Assembly (NCBI GenBank): GCA_026984215.1
Contig: JALSSO010000120.1
Span: 1 to 35,335, forward strand
Source: Gammaproteobacteria bacterium
GTDB lineage: Bacteria; Pseudomonadota; Gammaproteobacteria; JAJDOJ01
Direction: 5' to 3'
DNA: 35,335 nucleotides
The position numbers and the translations under genes are program-made. The notes beneath the pieces are model-generated. The model was not told the origin of the DNA, searched no databases, and worked only from the letters and a program-made list of their open reading frames with translations. The first letter of the stretch is position 1. Every line of letters starts with the position of its first letter. Below, one piece after another: positions 1 to 6,070 of this stretch.

Positions 1-152
1 CGGGGGGTGGAGAACACGAACACCGGGGGGTGATCCGGGTCGTGACGGTGCCAGTTGTCGAGCCGACGGACGAAGGGTTTCAGCGTGTCCTTGAAGGCCT
101 GGATCATGGCGTGCATGAGGGTCTCGAAAATGATGGTTCGTAGGGTCCGCAT
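1..152 (-). CDS. N-terminal fragment, possible sulfotransferase-like protein
   Basis: This is the first 50 codons of a gene that runs off the left edge of the window. It opens with ATG at 152-150 and reads an amphipathic N-terminus, then a basic stretch (FVRRLDNWHRHDPD), then HPPVFVFSTPR at the very edge. A hydrophobic beta-strand ending in STPR or SPR is how many PAPS-dependent sulfotransferases begin their P-loop (usually followed by SG), so that family is a reasonable guess. The decisive residues lie outside the window. No good Shine-Dalgarno sequence precedes the ATG. The frame stays open upstream to a stop at 213-215, so a slightly longer non-ATG start is possible. Family assignment is inference from one short motif. 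Confidence 0.4.
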   Translation of the reverse strand, partial: MRTLRTIIFETLMHAMIQAFKDTLKPFVRRLDNWHRHDPDHPPVFVFSTP

Positions 153-259
153 GATACCCGGAGTTTCCCCGGCGGATCCGGTCCGGGCACGGGTTTCGTG
201 GAACGGGGTCGCTCATGGTGTGACGGCTACCGTTGGCGCCCCTTGGTGCGTGGCTGGGC

Positions 260-1135
260 TCATATGCTGCGGCGGGATCGGAGGATCATCGCCATGATCA
301 GTAGGAGCCACACCAGGGCCAGCCATCCGGTCACCTTGTCGTAGCCACCGATCAGCCATCCCCAAGGGGCCTCGGGCACGCCATGGGATACGGCCTTGAG
401 CTCTTTGATGGCGAACACCCATCCCGCGTGCAGGCCGATGCAGCGTGCGATGTGACCGTCGCGCAGGCGCACCAGGCCTAGAAACACGCCGGCGGCCGTC
501 AGCGCCAGCGCCGAGTCCAGGATCTCTTGGGGTGTCGCGAACGCGCCGAAGGAGTGGAGCAGCACGCGCAGGCCCGTCTCCCAGCCGATGGCATGGGCCG
601 GAACCCGGTGGTCCGAGTCGACGAAGTGCAGCAGCGCGTAGAGCACGCTGCTCAAGACGATGGCGGCCACAGGACCCCGCAGGCGTGCGACGGCGGTATA
701 AAGGGCCCCGCGGAAGAAGGTCTCCTCGATGAAGGCCACGCTGAGCCCGGAGAAGAAGGCCCCGGCCGCGGCGGTCAGGAGCGCGGCCGGGATCGCCGGT
801 GGAGCGAGGTCCAGGACCCGCGCCCCGAGCCCCAGCAGCAGACCGAACAGGGGCAGCATCATGGCGACCCCCAGCACCCATCCCACGAGCAGCGCCTTGG
901 GGAACTCGCCGCGTCGTAGCGCGTATCCCAGACTGGCCGCGTCAGCCAGCCGCATCCAGCGCAGAAACGGATAGAGTGTGATCAGCCCCAGCGGGATGGT
1001 CAGGCGCCCGGAAAGGGTCCAATACCCGATGTCCGCATCGAACAGGCGGGCGAGCCGGTACACCGGATACTCCAGCAGCGCACCGCCGACCAGCAAGGCA
1101 GCGATGTAGGCGACAAACAGCGCGAAGGCCCGCAT
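260..1135 (-). CDS. CPBP-family intramembrane metalloprotease
   Basis: This 291-residue polytopic inner-membrane protein belongs to the CPBP (CAAX protease and bacteriocin-processing) family. The family motifs are visible: EETFFR at residues 137-142 (the EExxxR motif), a histidine at 170 in the segment SSVLYALLHF, and a third histidine near 236 in LHAGWVF. These glutamates and histidines are the expected metal-binding and catalytic residues of a glutamic or metallo-type membrane protease. Several hydrophobic helices fill residues 1-25, 45-60, 80-105, 115-135, 150-170, 205-222 and the C-terminus. I chose the ATG at 1135 because the protein then starts directly with the first membrane helix. 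The longer reading upstream to 1240 is proline-rich and unlike a membrane protein start. The substrate is unknown. It is divergent from the regulator at 1273, with a shared 137-bp upstream region. Confidence 0.85.
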   Translation of the reverse strand: MRAFALFVAYIAALLVGGALLEYPVYRLARLFDADIGYWTLSGRLTIPLGLITLYPFLRWMRLADAASLGYALRRGEFPKALLVGWVLGVAMMLPLFGLLLGLGARVLDLAPPAIPAALLTAAAGAFFSGLSVAFIEETFFRGALYTAVARLRGPVAAIVLSSVLYALLHFVDSDHRVPAHAIGWETGLRVLLHSFGAFATPQEILDSALALTAAGVFLGLVRLRDGHIARCIGLHAGWVFAIKELKAVSHGVPEAPWGWLIGGYDKVTGWLALVWLLLIMAMILRSRRSI

Positions 1136-1215
1136 GGAAAGGGGGATCTGTGGGGGGCCAGCGCCCGATGCTACCGGGTGCGCGGTGGATTGCAACTCCC
1201 AGCCCCGGCCTGGCC

Positions 1216-1221
1216 TATACT
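1216..1221 (+). promoter_or_regulatory. Candidate -10 element for the TetR-like gene
   Basis: TATACT lies 52 bp before the ATG of the regulator at 1273 and matches five of six -10 consensus bases. TTGCAA at 1190-1195 would be a good -35, but the 20-bp spacer is long, so only the -10 is offered. The site sits in the divergent region shared with the CPBP protease gene. Confidence 0.3.
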
Positions 1222-1272
1222 GACAACCAGGAGATGGCATGTGCGTTTCGATGTCTCGGGAGGGGCGCTGCG

Positions 1273-1953
1273 ATGGACGACCGGATGGTGACGATGGATG
1301 AGATTCTGGATGCGGCGCTGCGCCTGGCCGCCGGTGCGGGGTGGGATGCGGTGCGCCTGCACCGGATCGCGGAGCTGCTCGATGTGCCGCTGACCGAGAT
1401 CCACCGCCACGTGCGGCAGAAGGACGATCTGGCCGAGGCGCTGTTCGATCGGGCCGACCGGGCGATGCTGGAAGCGGCGGGGGAACGGGAGTTCCGCTTC
1501 CTCCTGCCGCGCGAACGCCTCCACCGGGTCGTGATGGCCTGGCTGGAGGCCCTGGCCCCGCACCGCGCCCTGGTGCGAGAGATGCTCCTCTACAAGCTGG
1601 AACCGCCCCACATCCATCTGCAGGTGCTCGGCGTGTTGCGGGTGAGCCGGACGGTACAGTGGTTCCTGGAGGCGGCGGGACGGCGTTCCCGCGGGCTGCG
1701 CCGGAGCATCGAGGAGACCGCCTTCACCGCGCTGTATCTGGCCACTTTCGCCTACTGGCTGCGCGATCGGTCCAAAGACGCCGAGCGTACCCAGCAGTTT
1801 CTGCGCAGACGGCTGGAAGGATTCGCGGGTCGGAGCCTGTTCGCGGACGAGGGCGGTGGGGAGCCGGTGTCCGTGGTGGGCGGGGGGGAGACCGAGCCGC
1901 CGGCCGGTCAGGAGGTTGCCGCCGGCGGTGTCCCGGCCCCGGATCGTACCTGA
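1273..1953 (+). CDS. TetR-family regulator with COQ9-like C-terminus
   Basis: This 226-residue protein has an N-terminal TetR-type helix-turn-helix at about residues 10-50 (LAAGAGWDAVRLHRIAELL, then a recognition helix ending in IHRHVRQKDDL). The C-terminal half contains YWLRDRSKDAERTQQFLRRRL, which resembles the conserved end of COQ9-type proteins (an aromatic residue, then D-S, then a helix ending FLxRRLE). COQ9 itself is a TetR-fold lipid-binding protein in ubiquinone synthesis, so a lipid or acyl ligand is plausible. The start is the ATG at 1273, preceded by a purine-rich GGGAGGGG about 8 bp upstream. The 3' end overlaps the 3' end of fadD by 46 bp in convergent orientation, and the last 40 residues are low-complexity Gly/Pro. 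Whether it is a DNA-binding repressor or a COQ9-like lipid binder cannot be settled from the sequence. Confidence 0.75.
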   Translation: MDDRMVTMDEILDAALRLAAGAGWDAVRLHRIAELLDVPLTEIHRHVRQKDDLAEALFDRADRAMLEAAGEREFRFLLPRERLHRVVMAWLEALAPHRALVREMLLYKLEPPHIHLQVLGVLRVSRTVQWFLEAAGRRSRGLRRSIEETAFTALYLATFAYWLRDRSKDAERTQQFLRRRLEGFAGRSLFADEGGGEPVSVVGGGETEPPAGQEVAAGGVPAPDRT

Positions 1954-3617
1954 GCGAACGCCCCCTCGCGCAGCGCCCTGCGCAGGATCTTGCCCACCGG
2001 CGTCTTGGGCAACTCGTCGCGGAAGGTGATGCGTTTGGGTACCTTGTATGCCGTCAGGTGTTCACGACAGTGCGCGATCAGCGTCTCGGCGTCCACCCGC
2101 TGGCCGGGGCGCAGCACCACGAAGGCGTGGACCGCCTCCCCCGTCCGGGGATCGGGTTCGCCGATGCAGGCGGCCTCGGCCACCGTGGGATGCATCACCA
2201 GCACCTCCTCCACCTCGTTGGGATACACGTTGAATCCCGACACGAGGATCATGTCCTTCTTCCGATCCACGATGTAGACGAAGCCCTGCGCGTCGATGCG
2301 CGCGATGTCCCCGGTGCGCAGCCATCCGTCTTGCGAGAGTACCGCGCGCGTCTCTTCGGGTTGACGCCAGTAGCCGGCCATGACCTGCGGCCCGCGCACG
2401 CATAGCTCGCCCGCGGTGGCCAGTCCCAGCGAGCGGCCCGTCTCGTCGCGGATGTCTACCTCGGTGGATGGGATCGGCAGGCCGATGCTCCCGGTGAACC
2501 GCCGCAGATGGGGGGGATTGATGGTCACCACCGGCGAGGTTTCGGTGAGCCCGTAGCCCTCCAGAATGGGACAGCCGGTGACCGCCTCCCACTGCCGCGC
2601 CACCGCCTCCTGCACGGCCATCCCGCCGCCCACCGTGAGTTTCAGATGAGAGAAGTCGAGCCGTGGAAAGCGCCGATGCCGCAGCAGTGCCGCGAACAGG
2701 GTGTTCACGCCCATGAAAGTGGTGAACGGCCAGCGGCCCAATTCGCGCACGAAGCCGTCCAGATCCCGGGGATTGGTGATCAGCAGATTGGTGCCTCCCA
2801 GGGTCAGGAAGCTCAGGCAGTTCACCGAGAGGCTGAAGATGTGATAGAGCGGAAGCGCGGTGACGATGATTTCCCGGCGCGGGATCAGCACATCGGTGAA
2901 CCACGTGCGCACCTGGATGATGTTGGCGACCAGGTTGCGCTGGGTGAGCACGGCGCCTTTGGAGGTGCCCGTGGTGCCACCCGTGTACTGGAGCAGGCAT
3001 GGATCCTGCGGGCCGATCCGCTCGGGCACGAAGCGTTCCGGCGGTGTGCGCAGGGCCTCGTGCAGCGCCATGGCGCGTGGGAAGCGGTAGGGCGGGACCA
3101 GGCGGCGTACGCGCCGGACCACGAAGTTGGTCAGCACACGGCGCGCCGTGGGCAGCAGGTCACCCACCGCCGTCACGATCACGTCCCGGACCTGCGTGCC
3201 TTCCAAGGCCCGGCTCGCCACGTGGGCCTGGTTTTCCAGGACCACGAGCGTCTGCGCGCCGGAGTCCACGAGCTGGTGATGCAGCTCCCGGGCGGTGTAG
3301 AGCGGATTGACGTTGACCACCGTGAGGCCGGCCCGCAACGCGCCGAACAGCACGACGGGATACTGGAGCAGATTCGGCATCATGATGGCGAGGCGGTCGC
3401 CTGGCCTGGCGCCTCGTGCCTGCAGATGGGCGGCGAAGCTGCGCGATCGTTCGTCCACCTCGGCGTAACTCAGCGTGCCGCCCAGGTTGGCGAAAGCGGC
3501 GTGGGGCCCGTACCGGCCGAACGCCTCATCCAGCACGGCCGCCACGGAGGGATAGGCGTCGGGGTCGATCTCGGCGGGGACCCCCGGGGGATAGTTCCGC
3601 AACCAGATGCGTTCCAT
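1908..3617 (-). CDS. fadD: Long-chain-fatty-acid--CoA ligase
   Basis: This 569-residue protein activates fatty acids to acyl-CoA using ATP, through an acyl-adenylate, at the inner face of the inner membrane. The adenylate-forming motifs appear in order: the P-loop YTGGTTGTSK at residues 211-220, GYGLTETSP near 360, WLRTGDIA and then DRKKDMILVSGFNVYPNEVE near 440-475, and the C-terminal catalytic lysine in KTPVGKILRR near 545. Length matches E. coli FadD (561). The start is the ATG at 3617 (MERIWLRNYPPGVP), which aligns with the usual FadD N-terminus. The reading before it is Arg-rich and unlikely. It probably feeds the beta-oxidation operon at 30440-35253. An imperfect palindrome abuts the start codon. 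Confidence 0.95.
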   Translation of the reverse strand: MERIWLRNYPPGVPAEIDPDAYPSVAAVLDEAFGRYGPHAAFANLGGTLSYAEVDERSRSFAAHLQARGARPGDRLAIMMPNLLQYPVVLFGALRAGLTVVNVNPLYTARELHHQLVDSGAQTLVVLENQAHVASRALEGTQVRDVIVTAVGDLLPTARRVLTNFVVRRVRRLVPPYRFPRAMALHEALRTPPERFVPERIGPQDPCLLQYTGGTTGTSKGAVLTQRNLVANIIQVRTWFTDVLIPRREIIVTALPLYHIFSLSVNCLSFLTLGGTNLLITNPRDLDGFVRELGRWPFTTFMGVNTLFAALLRHRRFPRLDFSHLKLTVGGGMAVQEAVARQWEAVTGCPILEGYGLTETSPVVTINPPHLRRFTGSIGLPIPSTEVDIRDETGRSLGLATAGELCVRGPQVMAGYWRQPEETRAVLSQDGWLRTGDIARIDAQGFVYIVDRKKDMILVSGFNVYPNEVEEVLVMHPTVAEAACIGEPDPRTGEAVHAFVVLRPGQRVDAETLIAHCREHLTAYKVPKRITFRDELPKTPVGKILRRALREGAFAQVRSGAGTPPAATS

Positions 3618-3632
3618 GCTCAACAGTTTAGC
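3618..3632. promoter_or_regulatory. Imperfect 7-1-7 palindrome at the fadD start
   Basis: GCTCAAC-A-GTTTAGC is an inverted repeat with six of seven arm positions matched, lying directly against the fadD start codon. In the fadD direction it contains TAAACT, a possible -10. The position and shape suit a repressor operator, possibly for a TetR-type regulator. The spacing differs from the published PsrA box. Confidence 0.35.
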
Positions 3633-3689
3633 GGGAAAAACAGGCCCCCTGCGCGGACCCCGGCGCAGGCGCACACCGCCGAGCGCCGG

Positions 3690-5063
3690 TTACCGTCTGC
3701 TCCCGCGGCGGCGCCGTACTGCCAGGGCCAGGGTCAGGGCCAGCATCAGCGTGACCGTGCTCACGGCCAGGGCCGCCCACATCACCCAGGGGGACGGGGG
3801 CGGCGTCGGCGCGGGGGACTGCCGTTCCAACACCCGGTCCAAGCGGGCCTGAAGCGCGGCGAGCTGCTCGGTCTGGAGCGCGATCAAGTTCTCCTGCCGC
3901 TCCACCAGGCGCTCGAGCTGCCGGAGCCGGTCGCGCAATCCTTCCGCCTCCCGGCGCCGGGACTCGGCCAGTTCCCGGGCAAGGCCCAGGGCCTGAGCCA
4001 AGGCCTCTTCCCGGGAAGGGGAGGGGGCGGCGCCCGTTCCGGACGCGGTGTGCTCGTCCGGCGCGAGGATGTGCAGTTCGGCCGGCGCGGGCGCCTCGAG
4101 CGTTTCGCCCGTGGGCTCTCGTGGCCGCGCCTGAGCATGATCCACCTCTTCGGGTCCCTCGTCCACTTCGGGGCCCAACTCCGGTCCGAACGGCTCCGGC
4201 GGTTCCACGTCCACGGTCTCGTCCGCCGGTGGCGTGGTCGCGGATTCCCGGGATTCCGCGCCCGCCGGTGTCGGCGGCGACGCCGGCACCCCGGACGCAG
4301 CCGCCTGATTGGAAGCCGGAGGGAGACGGCCGAGATCGAGTACCGTTCCGGCCAGGAGCCGGTCCATGTCGCCGCCGGCGAAGGCGTCGGGGTTGGCCAG
4401 GAAGATGCGCCGGGCCACACTGCGTGGATCCCCGGCTCCCATGCGCCGGGCGATCCGGTAAAGGGTGTCACCGGGTCGGACCACATAATGTTCCCCGGGC
4501 TTCGGAGTGACGCCCGGCGGCTCGGCGGGCGGTGCGGCCAGGGCCGTGTTCCCGCCGGTGTCTCGTTGCGTGTGGGGCCTTGCCTCCGGACGCCTCGTCT
4601 GCGGCGCCAGCGGGGCGGGCGGAGGGCGGGTTTCGGCGGCTCGTCCAGAAGGAAGCTGCCGCGGGGGGGCCGCCGCTGGCACCTCGATTTCGCGCAAGAG
4701 CCGCCCGTTGTCCCAACGCACCTCGATGAGCATGGGCAGCGGCGACCCCTGGGGACGGGGCCCCCGCACGTGGATGCGCTGCGGGATACCGTCATGGGAC
4801 TCGACGGTGATGCGATAGGCGTGCAGCGCCGGATCGTAGGGGATGCCCTCCCGTTCGAAGGCGGCCGGGTCCGCGAGTCGCGCGTGGAACCCGGCCACCG
4901 GGCCGCCTTCCGGCACGATCACGTCCATCCACAGTTCGACGTGGTCGCCGGTGTCCCCACTCGTGCTCAGCCTTCCCAGCCCGATTGCTCCCGCATACGA
5001 ATAAATATGGATAAAAATCAGAAGGATGTAAGCGATTGCGCGGCGCGGTGCCCGGCCGCTCAT
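3690..5063 (-). CDS. FimV-like LysM protein, lacking the cytoplasmic domain
   Basis: This 457-residue membrane protein is related to FimV/HubP, the peptidoglycan-binding polar organiser that supports type IV pili and polar assembly. An N-terminal signal segment ends near AGAIGLGRLS, the characteristic start of mature FimV proteins, and leads into the conserved FimV N-terminal domain (about residues 25-140). A Pro/Ala-rich linker follows, then a LysM domain at about 195-245 (YVVRPGDTLYRIARRM ... FLANPDAF), another acidic linker, a predicted coiled coil at about 365-425, and a single transmembrane helix near 428-450 ending in an Arg cluster. Classical FimV continues with a long acidic cytoplasmic region and a C-terminal TPR/FimV domain. 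Here the protein stops right after the membrane helix. The ATG at 5063 is preferred because AAAGG lies 10 bp upstream, but the ATG at 5081 is in frame. Confidence 0.8.
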   Translation of the reverse strand: MSGRAPRRAIAYILLIFIHIYSYAGAIGLGRLSTSGDTGDHVELWMDVIVPEGGPVAGFHARLADPAAFEREGIPYDPALHAYRITVESHDGIPQRIHVRGPRPQGSPLPMLIEVRWDNGRLLREIEVPAAAPPRQLPSGRAAETRPPPAPLAPQTRRPEARPHTQRDTGGNTALAAPPAEPPGVTPKPGEHYVVRPGDTLYRIARRMGAGDPRSVARRIFLANPDAFAGGDMDRLLAGTVLDLGRLPPASNQAAASGVPASPPTPAGAESRESATTPPADETVDVEPPEPFGPELGPEVDEGPEEVDHAQARPREPTGETLEAPAPAELHILAPDEHTASGTGAAPSPSREEALAQALGLARELAESRRREAEGLRDRLRQLERLVERQENLIALQTEQLAALQARLDRVLERQSPAPTPPPSPWVMWAALAVSTVTLMLALTLALAVRRRRGSRR

Positions 5064-5247
5064 CGGAGCTCGGCCTTTCATCCGCGGATTCCGCGCATTT
5101 GTCCAAATCGGATATTCACGGCAATCTCAGCGGCTACAATGAGACCCAGCTCCTTGGGCGGCGGTTTCGGAACGAGTTGTGGGCAATGAAGCCCGAAACC
5201 CGAGGCGAAATCAAGCTGGGAACAGGTGCGTGTGTAAGGAAAGCGAA

Positions 5248-5466
5248 ATGGCTGGTGTTCGGGTGAGTAAGAATGATCTCGCGCACATCTTCGGAGTCGA
5301 GCCGCCGGTGATCGACATGTGGCTGCACAAAGGGCTGCCTTACGTGCGTAAGCCGAGGACCCGCGATGGCCAGCCCCCGGACGAACGGGAATGGGTCTTC
5401 GATACGGCGGAGGCCATCGAATGGCGCCTGTCCGTGGCGCGGCAGTCGGACGTCGGCGGATCCTGA
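5248..5466 (+). CDS. Small Nu1-like winged-helix protein (terminase small subunit-like)
   Basis: This 72-residue protein resembles the DNA-binding N-terminus of lambda Nu1, the small terminase subunit. Both share the pattern V-x-K-x-x-L-A-x-I-F-G-V, then a short turn, W-x-x-x-G-x-P, and a C-terminal Y/F-D-T/S-A-x-A-I-x-W. Here these read VSKNDLAHIFGV, MWLHKGLPYVRK and FDTAEAIEWRL. This is a winged helix-turn-helix with an MerR-like fold. The start is the ATG at 5248 with AAGGA six bp upstream. An earlier in-frame start at 5179 has no such site. No large terminase, portal, capsid or integrase lies nearby, so it is either a domesticated phage DNA-binding protein or a free-standing regulator. 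Its own terminator follows 40 bp later. Confidence 0.7.
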   Translation: MAGVRVSKNDLAHIFGVEPPVIDMWLHKGLPYVRKPRTRDGQPPDEREWVFDTAEAIEWRLSVARQSDVGGS

Positions 5467-5506
5467 TCCGGCAGGATCGCACGCCTCATATCCTCCTCCC
5501 CATTGT

Positions 5507-5531
5507 GCCGTCCCCCCGAGGACGGCTTTTT
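5507..5531 (+). terminator. Rho-independent terminator after the Nu1-like gene
   Basis: A perfect 7-bp stem, GCCGTCC paired with GGACGGC around a 6-nt loop, is followed directly by TTTTT. It lies 40 bp past the Nu1-like stop codon, which suggests that small gene forms its own transcription unit. Confidence 0.85.
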
Positions 5532-5629
5532 CTTGGCCCTGGATGGGGCTCGCGCGCGGGTGCGCGTTTCAATCCCCGCGCCGCGGCGCAGCGTATCGCG
5601 GGCTGACTCCGCCGCGGCGCAGCGCAGGA

Positions 5630-5995
5630 TCAGTACCGCCGCCGGTTCGGAGAAGCGCCCGGCCCGCCCCTTGGTCCCGGCGGGTTTTCCCAGTTGGTGC
5701 CTGGTCCGCCCGCGGGCCCCGGCGGATTGTCGTCGCGGTCACGGCGCCAGCGAGGGGGATGATCGTGATAGGGTGGGCGGGGAGGCGCCCAGGCCCAGGG
5801 GCGGCGATTGGGGGAGGCGCCGGGACCACCGGCCGGTCCCGGTGGGTTTTCCCAGTTGGTGCCTGGTCCACCGGCGGGCCCCGGCGGATTGTCGTCACGG
5901 TCCAGCGCCATGGCGTGGGTGCCGAAGGCAAGGCTTGCGACGGTGATCCCGCCGATGAACCACCTCGTGTACGCTCTCGCTTTGCGGTGAGTCAT
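5630..5995 (-). CDS. Exported Pro/Gly-rich repeat protein
   Basis: This 121-residue protein of unknown function has a basic N-terminus, a hydrophobic signal segment (FIGGITVASLAFGTHAMA) and a mature part made almost entirely of repeats. The unit is DRDDNPPGPAGGPGTNWE followed by NPPGPxGGPGASPNRR. It occurs twice, separated by a Pro/Trp/Arg-rich linker (PWAWAPPRPPYHDHPPRW). Each unit holds two copies of NPPGPxGGPG. The repeat is also visible in DNA: bases about 5677-5740 and 5840-5903 are nearly identical. The start is the ATG at 5995, with GGAG six bp upstream. The composition suggests a disordered periplasmic or cell-surface peptide. Short proteins with NPPGPxGGPG repeats are familiar to me from other Proteobacteria, but I know of no assigned function. 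Confidence 0.7.
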   Translation of the reverse strand: MTHRKARAYTRWFIGGITVASLAFGTHAMALDRDDNPPGPAGGPGTNWENPPGPAGGPGASPNRRPWAWAPPRPPYHDHPPRWRRDRDDNPPGPAGGPGTNWENPPGPRGGPGASPNRRRY

Positions 5996-6070
5996 GGTCC
6001 ACTCCGGTTTTGCGTCTGTCACATCCACAGGGTCGGTTGCGATCCCATCCAGGCGGGAGTTTGCCCCTCG

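Noticed and set aside
2508-5189. Very long open frame on the plus strand opposite fadD and the FimV-like gene.
   Set aside because: It is His/Gln/Arg/Gly-rich and is the antisense shadow of two well-supported genes, a usual effect of high GC content.
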